Part shown: piece by piece, positions 23,608 to 37,660 of the stretch
Layout of the letters: every line of letters starts with the position of its first letter
Numbering within the stretch: the first letter of the stretch is position 1
DNA from: Heterobilharzia americana
Lineage: Eukaryota > Platyhelminthes > Trematoda > Strigeidida > Schistosomatidae
NCBI GenBank assembly: GCA_944470555.2
Contig: OX104130.1
Location: 49,075,491 to 49,139,490, forward strand
DNA length: 64,000 bases
Reading direction: 5' to 3'
Translations under genes and position numbers: made by a program
Notes under the pieces: generated by a model
The model's database searches: none
The model's input: the letters and a program-made list of their open reading frames with translations, nothing else
Told to the model about the DNA's origin: nothing

Positions 23608-26600
23608 CACACAGTTACCTCATTTCTTTTATTTATGGCTGACAAACAATTAAAGCTTAGGTCTTTTCCATAATCTATTTAAAGTTAGTTAACGAGTATG
23701 AGGTTTTTGAACAATGCTTATGCCTAAAATAGTTTGATATATTTGCAAAAATAAGGGATTTCCAAGATAACGGAAAGCTAACACTCGTTCAAACAAGATA
23801 TTGTGATAAAATAGATTTATTTATTTATTTCTTCATAAAGAGATCTTTTCATGACTGAACGGCAGTTCTTTCTACATATATCTTTATGAATATATACGTG
23901 ATTTTTTCCTCATTTCTGTATGGCTGAGTTCTGCTAAATAATCTACAGATTTATGTATAAACCTACATATTTGTAATAACAATTTGTTTGCAGTGATCAC
24001 ATGAGTTGTTAAGATGGAACATCACTTTCAGAAGTTGGAGGACTAAATGAACCTACATTTTGGAGAAATTTCTCAGAACAAATGGTCTTAGGATACAGAT
24101 GGATGAACATTCCAGGCAGTATTTATGAATCTTTTTCTTATCTAGATAAATACAGATACATCATTTATCCAAGTTAGTTGAACGAAATCCATATCACTCA
24201 AGAATCTAAAGTAAGGAGTTTTGAAGGTAAGTGTTTAAAAAATTCACCGAATTATCCTGAACCCGATATTCCTTCATGTATCCGTTGCACTTTCAACTAC
24301 TTAATTAAAGTTACCAGTAATTTTTTATCAGAATAAGATGAATATATTATCAAGAACTGCTGCGTTATCATTTTTGAAATTCTAACTGATCTTCATTCAA
24401 TTGCATTCAACTTGTCCTCAGTCAGTGATGGAAACCTTGAACACAATAATTAATCAGATCAACTGATTAAAAATTCCTGCTTAAACTGAAAGATTTTAAA
24501 TGAGTTTTGTTTCCTACCATATGAATTTCAGAAATTCTGTAGATGTGCTGATATGACAAAATATCATTTTTTCTGCAGTTAACACATGTCAAAATTGTCG
24601 CAGTTTCTATTTCTGATTGTAGTAATATATTTATTCAGTAACTGAGTATCGAGCATGCGTGTACATTGCTGAAAGTAGAGGGGAGCTGAAATACCATGGT
24701 ACTTGCCAGTCGCTTTGTTTAGATTCCCTTTGGAAAATCTAGACTTTATTTCTTCTGTATTGATAAATTTCTTTGTCAGCGATCAGTTTTACACCATTCA
24801 TTGGAAGATTTTCTGCAATACGTCAAAGTTATACGGAGGCTCATTATTCGCGATAATGGTGACGAAACGAATTATCACAGTAAGTCAAGTGATACTTAGT
24901 AGGGTTTAGGCTTTGAAGATGGTTTTCTACGTGACTTTTAGTCAGATCTGTTAAGCCAATTTCTCTAAAGGAATTAGGAAATGAAACGTAAACACATAAA
25001 AAAATCAAATAATTCCTCATACAATCTGTCATCGGTTACTGTGATAATTTATGCATGAAAATAGACTTAAGTCTCATTCAGTAGGTTTATGAATTCAATA
25101 AAGACATTAGTGTTTAGTGAAATTTGTTTCTTTTTGATCATAAAACAAAGAAACTAGTTAAATAAATTATTTTCGGAGTTATGTAAGACGAAATTTCAAA
25201 ATCAAACTAAATTCAATGGACATAATTACACGATGGGGACATTTTATGTTCCTAAATGCTTCACAATGAAGCAAACGTCGCAGACTATATTTTCGTGTCT
25301 GCTTCCCAGTAGCTGAGACATTTTGCCCATACTGAACTCTGATTTTTGAAAATAATAGCTTTATTTAAAATAATATGTTTTGATACGGTTTCGAATTCTC
25401 AGCTGGTAATATTTTAGCAAATTCATTTCCAAGACAATATTTTTCAAACAAGTTGACAGTGCATCAGAATGCTATTTATAGCAATAGCAATAAAGGCAAC
25501 AATGTAAATCAGCCTTTTGGTGTTGGACTAGCTTCCGGGTTTTAGTAGCGACTGTTCGTTCAGCTAGTAGAAGAATGTGCATTCAAGGTTCATTTTAATC
25601 TAAAAGGATACTTTTACTTTTTTGTTAATAATTAGGAAAACGGCTAGTCGCGAATATTATAAAAATCCGTAACAGTACACGATAAGTCTGGAGGACATAT
25701 TCAGAAAATTGAAACAAACTGAAAGGTAAGAATCTGACATTGTATGTTTGGGTGCAAATTTGATAAGTATTCCACTCTATATTGGCATATCATTTGTCCA
25801 TTTGAAATAGTTGTTGTTGAAAAAGGAATATGCGAATAAGGGGTCCCATCTCCACACAGTCATCTCCAAAATTATGACAGATGAAGATGCTACGATTTAT
25901 TATTATTAAATTGACATTGTTCCCTTTTTTTATTAGTCTATATTTTGTGTAATAAAAAGAGAAATACTTTGTCTGTTCTCTCTAAGTATTTGTGTTTGAG
26001 CAAACCAGGGGACAGGTTCCATTATAGAACTTTATGATAGTCTAGCGTTACCTATAAAACAAAAGTCCTTGCTTTTTGAACTGTGTTTTCCTCATTCATC
26101 TTTTTGCACAAAACGCTGTTGTTAACTGTTAGGTAACAAACATAGTTCTACCTTCATTCACGCTTCTTGGGTTTTTGACATATTATCAAACTTGGCTGTG
26201 TCACTAGCATTGACTAAATATGTAGATACAGAGAAAGACAGGCCATTAGTCATTGTTTCTTGTGTTGGCTGTAAACTAGATAGTTGGCTCTAAGCTACAT
26301 CAACTGTCGAACTACTGATATTTCATTATTCTGAATGACAAGTTTATTATTTCGATTCTTTACTAGATGGAAGAGAACAATTTACTGAGTCGAAAACAAT
26401 GACTGTTGGTTATCTTAGGTAGCAACAAAAACTGCTATAATTCTAATCATTTCTAACCCCTTTAGTATAAATCAATCTTTAATTCTGGATCTCACTTTGT
26501 CTTACTGATCTCAATGTAGTGAAAATGTTTTGCAAGTGGTCGGTTACTTGTAGTCAAGCATTGTAGTAATCATATTTGACAACCACAGTTTCATCCAGTG

Positions 26601-27274
26601 TTTTCTAAAGTTACTTTTTCATACGTGTGAGGTACATGTATCTCTGTATTGACCTGTTTGAATTGCAAGTACATCTCTACGTATATTCTTGAGACCAGAC
26701 ATCAGCGCAAATACCTGACATAAATTCAAGTGTGGCCATATATTCCTATATTTTGAGCATTGTGGGTTTACATGGCAGTGTGTGAGACAGCATAATTTTG
26801 CAAAAGTGGTCTACAGATGAGGGATAAAAACTGAGCTGAACTACGAAACTCTGAATATTCATTTATGTGAGATCAGACTTCAGTATCCATTATAATGAAA
26901 GCCATATAACTATTACACAAAGCAATAGCTGGGGAAGACTTCTATTCGAAATCTGGAAATGCTTATATTTTAGTGTCAGCGACAGGATATTAATACAGAG
27001 TTCATGTTTTGGTTACAAGCGTAAGCAAAAGGCAGAAATATAAAAAAAGCAAAAGTATCGTAATATCCAATTTGTACTGACCAGAGAAAGAAAATTTAGT
27101 CAGACATAATTATCCGTTTGAACGGTAAACGAATGAACACTTTGTTTATTACAGAGGCCAATAATAACACCAACAATATCAACAATTACAGAAGTTACAT
27201 GGAAAAGCATTGACTTTAATCAATGTTGACCCGATATTTGTAAATTAAACATAATTAAGCCTAACTGGGTTTCC
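23608..27274. other. AT-rich non-coding stretch
   Basis: No gene recognised; the frames at 24703-24909 and 24844-25032 overlap in antisense and have no domain. Confidence 0.4.
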
Positions 27275-27309
27275 TACAAAAGTGCGAATTTATTTGTAAA
27301 TGTGTGCAG

Positions 27310-27361
<52 letters not shown>

Positions 27362-27404
27362 ACAAACACCTGCACACATTTGCTAATAAATTCGCACTTA
27401 CTTT

Positions 27405-27449
<45 letters not shown>
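27275..27449. repeat. Foldback: inverted arms around (TA)n with a second (TA)n outside
   Basis: The left arm (27275-27317) and the reverse complement of the right arm (27362-27408) match at all but a few positions plus one 4-nt indel. Pure (TA)n fills the loop (27319-27357) and a second (TA)n adjoins the right arm (27407-27449). The whole block could extrude as a cruciform. The Tyr/Ile-repeat frames here are microsatellite artefacts. Confidence 0.85.
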
Positions 27450-27453
<4 letters not shown>

Positions 27454-30400
27454 GCCCACGCATATTTTTGATAGATGCAGCAGAAATAAACGCCTCCATT
27501 TCACTAAACAACATGGAAACAGGATAACTATTTGGAGAAAGGAGAACAGAATCTTTTATAATAATGTCTACTAAAGATAGAGTTCGATAAGTGAAATTAT
27601 TAAGAAATACGGATAATGCGGGGGCTTTTCGAAATAATAGATCAGAGGTCGCTAGGAAACTTATAAGTAGGTTTCTCTGAAGTTAGTTGGTGCCCGAAAG
27701 GTGGAATAACCATCAGATGTATATCACAGCTAACTTCCAACTACATCTTTGGATTTCATTTATGTTCTGCATGCTCTACAAATTACTGTGCTTGATGATG
27801 GGTAACGTAATCTTCTAACTAAGCAGTAACAGTTATAACCGCTTTTATTATTATTCTCAGTTACTTCGTGTTACAACACAACCCAAATTTCGGTTTTATT
27901 CTCTCCGTGGCAGTTAACATTGTTTATCTTCTTACCAGAAGGGTGTCGATTGTTTGTTTCATGTATTACTTACTGATAGCAGAAGACAGTTACTTCCAAG
28001 ATAATCGTTTGACCCTCTTAATACAAAGATGAAAATAAAAAACGTCTATCCCAACTAATACACTACATATTACCGACTGAATTGTTCTCCATGGGATTTT
28101 TTACCAAATTATTGTAACGTACACTTACCTGAAGTTCACCTGAAATAACGCAACGAATTTATTCAAGATAACGACATGTTTATCTTTTCCGAACAATGTT
28201 AACTACTCAGTAAACGGAAAATTGAAACCGTCTTTTCTTCTGCCTGAAATTAAGCAGAGTAGCTTCTTTTTTCAGACCACTTGAGTCAAATCAGTTATTC
28301 TCCGGTATGAATACTGTTGCTATTAAATCTGTATGAATGAACTAATGAAACGAGTTTTCTTTTTTGCAACATAATTTGATTCAGTAATGAAAGCAGAAAA
28401 CATCAGTGTACTTCTCAAAGTGAACACAAAAACAGAAGCATAAATATGTGGACATCTGCTTATGTTTCATAATTTAATCAGTAGAGAATATTTTAAAGGC
28501 ATAGATTCTCCATGTAAACTTGAAGACGGTCGATGGCTACATCATTTACCTATAACGCTGTGTTTTCACTAGTTCAGCAGAAACAACAAACTTTCAAAAA
28601 TTTTTTGAATATATCGTCCTGACTGATGAAAAAATAGCCGTTATTAAATCAAACAGCTAAGAAAAGTTGTTATGGGCGAAATCATCTTCATTCATGCATA
28701 TTCTCTGGATCATAAAGTGAAGACAACGTTCATAGCTGGCTAAAATGCATCAGAGTAGCACTGATGTCTCCACAACATTTGTAAACTGCTTTTTTAAATT
28801 TGAATCATCATGTTGTAAATGTTTGAACTTTAATGACATAAAGTTAAACAACTCAAGGTGTCACAACAAAGTTAACATAGTTGCATTACCCTGTAAAAGG
28901 CTATCCACTTTATACTTAATTACTGTTTGATTCAGTTATATATATGTATATAAGATGATTGGTTTCACTATGGATAAACATTATTTTGAGAAATTTCCAG
29001 AAACTAGAAGGAGTAGACAGTTGTTTCGTGTTAGATTAGAACTCTTTAGCACTAGGCACCCAAAATGTTTTGAAAGATTGAGGGATGTAAATGATAATAA
29101 AACCCTTCAAGCAAACAATGGATTATGGGATGGCCATCTTGCAGACACCGAATAACCCGCTGAAATTCAAAAGCAAAGCTTTTGTGTGGTGGTTTGTTAC
29201 TTTCCAGACTAACATCCAATGAACGCATGATTTATATCTGATCAAGTAATGAATAGTCCTTGAATGTATCACGATATACTCAATAGTTATTATGGTTCTG
29301 TGTCACTGTGGTTAATTTAACAATCCAAATGGGCATCTTTTAGACACAGTTAAGTTTATACTTTTGTGAAAATTTTACCATAATTACAGACATTTAACAC
29401 TGATTTTCAGCAGATTAATTAAAGTCAAATGGGTCAATCAGACACAACTACCAGAGTGTATTGGTTGTTCCTAAATTTTTTTGAAATTAAGTATTTCAGG
29501 TAACATCAAAAGATGTCGCTTAATATAAGTTGATATATATTTTTTCGAGGTCTGAAGTGGTTTTCGGTAAATTCACTAGCCATCTTCGATACTCAAAACA
29601 ACTACCATTCGACAAAACAATTAACTCACTAAGGCGCTGTCCACTGAAAAAGGTTATAGACGGCAAATCTTTTAACGGACAAAAAATAATGCTAACTTAT
29701 CTTTCACGTTTTTAATTGCTTAACTTAGATTGCAATAAACAAGCAAAATATTATCAGACTCTCAAAAAAGCCATTTTTAAAATCTCCACCAGGAATATTA
29801 TTCAGAGGTATGTTGCATAGCTAACCAATCTTAGGCCACTCAGAATTGTTATCAAAATCAAACTAAATTGAGTAGAACACTCGCTGTCAATCACTACTTT
29901 GGGATTCCATGGTCCAGACATCCTACACGCTGTAATTTTGAGATATACTTCAATCGTCCGTTGATATCGTGAGTTCATATGCATCTTGGTTTAAAAACCT
30001 CACAAATAGTGAATTTTGACCAAAATACTAAAAAGTCTCTCGAATTAAGTCTCTTTTGAGCATGAAATTATCATTAGAATGAATGGTTTCGGAGGGATTA
30101 GCTTAAGCCGAGGAAGCTTTTACCAGATGTCTAATGTCAAACTTAGGTGAGAAATACTGCTGTATCAATCACCTCCCTGCAAACCAAACAAATCAAATAA
30201 TAATTTCAGTATTTCACGTCTGACGATATTGTTTTTCATTCGCGAAATATCAATATTTTTGTTCTCTTTAATAATTGATACCAATGTAGTGCATTGTGTA
30301 CACGACTGAACAAAAGTATGGGTTGGGCTAAGTTTAGTCATTGAAAATGAATCAACAACAATACTCTCATGCATTTGTAGCTACTCTTTATTGCCAGTCA

Positions 30401-30483
30401 TATGTCAGTCGATGGAGCACGTACTAAAAACACGGTGCACCTACACAGTTTCAAATTAATAACTAGGACCAAAATTCCCACAC
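27450..30483. other. AT-rich non-coding stretch with weak open frames
   Basis: No gene assigned. The 66-codon frame at 28955-29155 starts at an ATG just after a TATATATGTATATAAG run and is rich in charged residues (HYFEKFPETRRSRQLFRVR). It is the least noise-like frame here, but I do not recognise it. Others (28745-28930, 29530-29715, 30165-30374) look like chance frames. Confidence 0.35.
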
Positions 30484-33088
30484 TGCCTGTAGATCTTCAA
30501 GTTTGTTTGACATCAGTCACAGACACAAGTCATTGTCGGCAAAATCCAAAACTTCTAGGATCTTTTCCGCGGTCCAGTGTATCCCCCCCCTCTTCTCGCT
30601 CCTCACCGTTTGTTGCATGATCCAGTCGACCACAATCGGGAAGATCGCGGATGATAGTAGACAGCCTTGTCTTACTCCTGTCCAAACTTCAAAAGCATCA
30701 CTGAGCTTCACATTGTGAACTACTTGGCCGGCATGTGGCCTCTTCATATAGTTGTTGAATGAGGTTGATAAAGGTTTGTGGTACTAAAACCGTAGTGTTG
30801 AAGCAGCTGCCTGCCAACTTACTTCTCGGTCGACGCTGTCGAAGGCCTTCTCAAAGTCGATGAAGTTGAGGTAGAGATCCAGTCGACTGCCATTCTATTC
30901 CCTGTTCTATGATGATGCGTAGTGTAGCGTTGCAATTTGGTCCGTAAATGATTTGTACTTCCTGAATCCAGCAAGCCTGTTTCGGTCGTAGTTTTGAATC
31001 AAGTGCATGCTTTAGTCTCTCCAGGATGATGTAGCATAATATTTTGCTTGCGCTGAGTACACAGGAGCGTGGTTCCATGTCAGTTCTTGCAAACACTGAG
31101 GTCGCCCTTCTTCGGGAGTTTGACAAGGTAACCCTTCTTCCAATCAATCGCCAGGTACCTTTCATTCCTTCCAGACCTTCTGCAATAGTGGTATGGTGTG
31201 AGGATGTTGTCTGTTGTCTCTGCGTCTGTTTTCAGTGTTTCTGGCGGGATTCCACCTGGTCCTGCTGCTTTCCCGGATTTCAGCAACTTTAAGGCGCTCT
31301 GGGCCTCGACCTTTGTTGAAGGATTTGCTTTAACTTACAGTTCTGTATCCGGGATGCAGGTAGTATTTCTAGACGTAGTGCTGATGGCGATCGATTCAAG
31401 AGCCTTTCGAAGTGGTCAGCCCATTGTTTTCTTTCTTTCTCTTCTTTGGCAATTAGATTTTTTGTTTTGTTGGTTTCATCTGTGTTGACCTCTTCCCTAC
31501 CAGATAGTAAGCTGGTTATTTGATATAATGTTGTCAGGTCTCTCCTGTCTGTCTCCTACCAGCAGCCTGTTCTGCTTCACTTGCCAGTGTTTCGTAGAAG
31601 TGTCTTTTGTCTTTGCGTGCACTCTTCTTCACTTCTTTGTGAATTGTTTTATATATTGTACTCAGTTCCTCTTCTCGTTGTGCATCCTTGCACTGGTTTA
31701 CCCCCTGCTTCACCATCCTCCCCTCCCTACTCTACCAGCTTCCATGTGTCTGTCGAGATCCATTCCTTATCTTCTTTCTTCTTCCTTCCTAATACGGTTA
31801 TGCAGGTTTCATTCCACATCTTTTTCACAGAGTTCCAGTGTTCTTCCACACAGGTTTCTTCAGGGATGTTGCCTAGTGTCTCCCATTTTTTCCTGATCAC
31901 CGATTGATGTGAAGATGTCCTCTGTAGTTTCGTCCTTCAGTTCGGTTTCTGTTCTGGGTGTTGAACTTCAACTGTGGTCTATCACCAACTTCTCTGAAGG
32001 CTTTCAATTTGATTTGGAAGGTTTCTTGCACTAGATAGTGGTCTGAACCTATATCTGCCCCCTTCTTGACTTTGTGCCAAGTAGACTGCGTCTCCACTTT
32101 CTTGAGATTGAAATAAAGTCGATTTGGTTTTTAGTGTGTCCATCTGGTGAAATCCATGTCGCTTTGTGGATATCCTTGTGCTTGAACACAGTGCCTCCAA
32201 TCACCAAGTCATTAAATTCACAGAATTCTGCAAACAGTTCTCCATTCTCACTCATCATTTCACTGGGTGCTTCTCGACACATGATCACTTCTCTTCCTGT
32301 GTTGGCCACTCCCAGTTTCGCATTCATGTCACCACACCCATTAGAGTGGATTTTGATGTCTCCAACCCCGCTGAGTTCTCATCCTGTACTGATTGCAGTT
32401 GTCTCTTGAATTCCTCCTTCGTCTCTTCATCTGCATCATTTGTAGGTGCATAGCATAGCGCAGCATTGTATGATTGTGACTTGTCTTCCTTTTGGGTTGA
32501 GTCCACCTTGGTGTCATGATGCTGCTGATCTTGTAGGAGGAGATTGGTTCGCACTGCGTGAGAGAGAGAGCCGTCGATGTTCTTGGGAGGGGACATCATG
32601 ATAGCCACTCGAAAAGTCAGTGTGCTGTTTCGTGGTTGTTGTCTGGGTGACAATATTGGAGTAGATTATGGACTGTTCAGTTGACAGTTTGGAGAGTCCA
32701 CTTCCATTTCATCTGCAGATTCCTCGCAGATTCAAACACTTCCATGCCATGTCTCCTCATCTCGTTTGCAATCTGTGCTGCCTTACCGGGTTCAAACATG
32801 ATGCGGACATTCCATGTCCCCGTGTTTACTTTTGCTTTCATCGAGAGAGAGAAGACACATCGGTCGATTGGGTTTAAGAAGGCTTTCACCAACTGGCGTC
32901 ATTTCGTCTCTCTGATTCCGGTGAGGAATAATTTGGTTTTTATTTTTTATATTTTGTTTGTGCTTTGAAGTTTCTTTTGTGGTTGGGTTTGTTTTAAGGG
33001 ATTGGGTTGCTAGCCGTATCCACAACCTTCTTTCTTTATCCGGGCTTAGGACTGGCTAGTTACTAGTGAACTAGTTAACCAGCGAGGT
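30484..33088 (-). mobile_element. RTE-like copy C, 5' end intact, 3' end missing
   Basis: The minus strand starts with the family 5' end (CCTCGCTGG...) at 33088 and runs through the leader, MKAKVNTGTWNVRIM (32840 region), MNAKLGVANTGRE, the linker, the RT fingers and motif C, then stops at 30484 directly after KLEDLQA. About 740 bp of RT C-terminus and tail are absent. The endonuclease Glu block is destroyed by a rearrangement, there are several stops and frameshifts, and motif C reads FADND (30529-30543). A TGA at 31080-31082 replaces the Trp codon of KNWRG. Losing the 3' end but keeping the 5' end is unusual for this element type and suggests a later deletion or recombination. The endonuclease part resembles copy D; the RT part resembles copy E. 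Confidence 0.9.
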
Positions 33089-36000
33089 TTGCTAAGCTGC
33101 ATGCGTATTTTTATTTGGTAGAATGTAGCCAGACTCAGCCATAAAAGCCGCAAATTTGATAGATATCCTTAGCACAAAACTGAAGAGAATGACTACTGCT
33201 GTACTGTATTGCAGTGGTATGTGATGTCTACAAGTAACAACCTCTAAACAGGATAGTATGTTAACACATTACTTTAATTTATACTTTTTTCAAATTGAGT
33301 AAGTGATTTTGGATGACTGTGGATCGCAAATGAATGCTGAAGAATAATATTATATTTGAAACTCCTTGAAAATAACAAAGTTCATATGTAGATTTTCTAC
33401 AAAGCAAACATTTCTAAGGAGCTCATATGCTTCTTAATGATGTTTCATGTCTCATTTCTGATTGTGACATATTTGATTTAAATAGTTACCTTAAATAATA
33501 GTATGAGTCAGATACTGAATACTGCCAAGACTCAACCTTTTTCACTACTTTGCTACACTGGAACTTTAATAATATGCTGAATGCATGTGTGAGTAATTTG
33601 AAGTTAAACATCCTAACCTTCTTGAAATACAGGACCTCAAGCACACTTTATATCGGATTAATCCATGGCGAAGGTTGTCAAATATTCGTTTAGTTAGCAA
33701 AGATTATTACTTGATACTCCCGCTCATTCTTCACTACGACCTGTACGTTCAAGCACTTAAATATCCAGATTTGGTAAGATTGTATACAATACTCATACAT
33801 TTTTTAGGTGTTCCATAATGCAAAACATTCAGCAAACTTTAATGATCCAGGTAATCCCGAAAACTCAGTAGCGAGTTCAATACAGGCTACAGGTACCAAT
33901 CTGATTCGCATAATTTGTTGTCACTTTTAGGGTCATCGGTAATAGTTTGTGACTTCATATTTCCAACAGATTACAATTTAGAAGTGGTGATAACTGAGTT
34001 TTTAGAAGAGTACAGTACTTTATGCTGGTAGCACAATTTACTAGGTCAATATTTTATGCTTATCCTTTCTGCTTCCATTAAATCTACCTTACGAATGGCC
34101 GCATTAAATAAAAAAATTTTGCAAATTCTGACAAATAAGACAGTGCATCTTCACTGAAGTCAAGAAGATTTGTCGAGTAGTTTTATCAGTTACAATACTC
34201 ACCGTGAACAAGGTAATGGTTGATTTCTGTTAAACTTCAGCTGATGTAGTAAATCTGAGACATAATAGATAACATGATGTTTCATTATGTGATAAGACTA
34301 AGTTGAAAAAGTCAACAGGGTATAAAGTAGAAGATTTTGAGAAGTAAACCAGTACCTAAATTGAAACTTAAGTGGCGATGGTTGCCATAATTCGTGGCTC
34401 AGTATGCGTGGGTTTTAGGCATTCTTCTGAATATCTGGCACGTGAATATATTATTTCAAACACTGGTGGAAAAATCTTCACAAACTTCAATGCATGAAAT
34501 AATTTTAGTCATCTAGGTCATCTGAATAACATGTTCGTATTGTCGATAATAAGAGAATGTATGAATCAAGGTAAAGTTCTGATTTACAACTTATGGGCTG
34601 CTTCTTGAGGCTTTAAGTGTCTAAACTAATAGACTTTTCTTTTAACTAGGTCTTTTTCCGCTTCATTCACTAAGATATCCATATTTTTGCTTATTCCTTG
34701 TTTGAAAAACCGGTCGCTTGAATTCTGCTCAGAAGGAAGTATCGGAACAACAACACAAATAACTCAACATTCCTTTATCAAATGGTTTCACTCTTCCTAG
34801 AATTTACTGACAACTCGTATTATTCAGTACAAACTATCTTAGATGAAATGAAACCGAAAATTTAAAAGAAGATCTTTCTCTAGACATGCAGTATTCATCT
34901 GCTTCGAATGTTGCTTATGCTGCTAGTTTACATAACTTACCTTGAAAAAAAGTAGGCAGAGATAACGTGTTTAGTCGAATGAATCGACTGATAAGTGAGA
35001 TAAATGCAATACTTCGATGTGACCGAACGACGGATGGGAGTTAATGTCTCAAAATCGATAGGCAAACTGAGAAACGTAACTGAACAACAAAGCTGGATGA
35101 AAAGCGAAAGGAACTCATTCTAACGTCCAACAATTTTCACTTCTTTGTTCATTTGCTAACATGTTGTTCAACTTTTTGTTCCAGTTTCAGACAACTAGGT
35201 TTGTCTGGCTAAATTACGTGAATTGACTGAATAAAAATTGAAATCCTTGGTAATAATATATATGTAGTATGATATTTTCTTGAATTGCATTGGTATCATT
35301 AGGGACAATGTTTTATTACTTATCAAATCAGTTGCAAAATATTGGAGACTAAAGGTCAAAGATGTAAGATGAATGACTAAGTAAATGAAAATAAGATGAT
35401 TCCATTTGTAACTAGTTAAGTGAAGATGATACACGGTGCACGTAAACATTAGTTAGACCAAAATGCGATAAGATAGGAACCTAGAGAGAGTAAAATGAAA
35501 TAATATGACAAAAGTAAATAGAAAACAAAGCCAAGATAGGCAACAGCTGGAGTTTTGAAACTGGCCATTTACACCAGAGCAAAGGGTGGTTGGTGGTAAA
35601 GGATCAACGGCAAACATGCCTTTGTGAAGACTTGTTCAATTGCTTGTAGATTCCACGCTTAGTGACTGATTGACTCTTGGAAATGTAAGCGGAGTAAACG
35701 AGTATCAAGATTTGTTATTTTCGAATTCATGCCTCATAGTTGATATCCTTCGTTGCAATGGGTCCTATCAGCGTTAATAACACTAGATTCAAAGTATGCT
35801 GCACGGTGATATGGTCGTAAAGATCGACTGCATGATGAGTTAACATCAAAATGGCAGTGGGAGATGATGCTAAGTCCTTGCTTATGATGACCAGACTAGA
35901 TTTATCTAAATATGTAACCATCTGTGGAAATAGCCTTCACTACTGATTGTTGTGAATCATTCTCTTGGTTCTACCCTTAAATATATGACGTGATAGTAGG

Positions 36001-37660
36001 TTACCTTGTAGATGAAATGTAATGAAATCTCATCTCTTACTTCTTCATTTGGATTAAAAGTATCTTAAAGAGTCATATAAATAACAACAATGATACCTGA
36101 ATTGCATTTCAAAGCAGCCTACTAAAGTTTTTAACATCTCTCTTGGATAGTCTCCTAAAAGGTAAATACTACCCAAATAGTCAATTTAAATTGAAGAAGT
36201 AACTGTCTTTTGCTTATGCAGACTATTTTCAATGCCAAACCAGTAATTTATTTAGGTTTCTGTCATGCCGCGAAAATAACAGTGTAATCCAATTTTAATC
36301 CTTATTCTGTAATTCACACAAATGAATCCTCACAAAAGTGCAACTAACAACGGAATATTAATACTGAATGCGAATGAACCTATTTAAAATCCCAAAGAAT
36401 TTCATTTTATTCTTCGTTGCAAAATATGGGTAATTCACTTTCCGACCGCTTCATAATGTGACTAAAATGTCGAGAAAAATTTATTCATTGTTATAAGAGT
36501 AGAATTAGGGCAATAAAATGGAATGTAATTTACATTAAAGTTCTTTTATTTCATAACACGGTGAAACAGAATTATTTACCGATGACCTCAGGAGCAGAAT
36601 TTATTGCCTATAATCATATCAGTGTAATTATACAATATTCTGGTCTCGCTTTTATGCTTCTGCCGTTTGTTAACCTTCGATTTAATTAGTTGTAAATTTT
36701 TTCTACTTATAGAAAATGTGTTAAATACTTCCTGCCACGTATTAGATTTCGATCCCATATAAGACTTGAGTCATAGCCATACGTGCTGTCACACGGAATC
36801 AAGCAATAGGACAGGGTGAAACTTGAAGAGAGAAGTCGATACGTGAAGCTTCATCTATCAAATCAAGACCTGACAGGTACTATAGAAATAACGTGACACC
36901 TAATCCCAACATGTGGAAAATTTACAACCAACTAAGTCGAAGGATAACAAACTATGGAAACATAATCGGTAGACCAGAATGTTGCATGATAACAAAGACA
37001 TGCTAATAGGTAATAATTCTTTTTCAGAAATCATCATTACATAATACTGTTCCACTGTAAGACATACAATAGAAGAAATTTAGTGGAGCTACTATGTTAT
37101 TCTCTTCAAATTCAAAGGTCATGAAGACAGTTTATGGATGCAATGAAGACATTGACTGACCTGAAATCCTTCTGGAAATAATCGAATGTACACTTGGTCT
37201 TTCTCGAAATGTGATCCTCTATCATGATCATATATTGGTGTACTTTTATCGCAAACGTTCGTAAATGTAAAGGGTTGTTTTCTTGCTATAAATCATGTTT
37301 ACGGCCACAATAAACAAGAAAATTATGTAACCTTTCGGAATTTTTGTCGATTGAATGCCTCTTTTCAGTTTAATTAAGTAATTAATCAGCTTCGAAACAC
37401 TCTAACTATTCGTAGCGTTCTGATCCAACAAACTAATTTTGGCTGAAAGACCATATCTATAATAAGAGAAGCATACACTATTCGATGTTTTTCTTGGCGA
37501 ATAAGTTAATTGTTATATTTCTTTTCAGACGTATCTGCACATATTGCCTTAAAACCGTTATAGGCTTATTTTAAACAAAAATGATCAGGATTTTCATTAT
37601 TTCTTACGAAGATAATTACGCGGTACGAAGAAGACTACGTTACTGAGATGACTTGACGAT
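33089..37660. other. AT-rich non-coding stretch
   Basis: No gene recognised. The frames at 35195-35449 and 35727-35921 (minus) are hydrophobic or AT-driven, with no domain. The GC-richer part at 35560-35900 did not match anything in the window. Confidence 0.4.

Noticed and set aside
27274..27574. Tyr/Ile repeat open frames
   Set aside because: Produced by (TA)n microsatellites on both strands.
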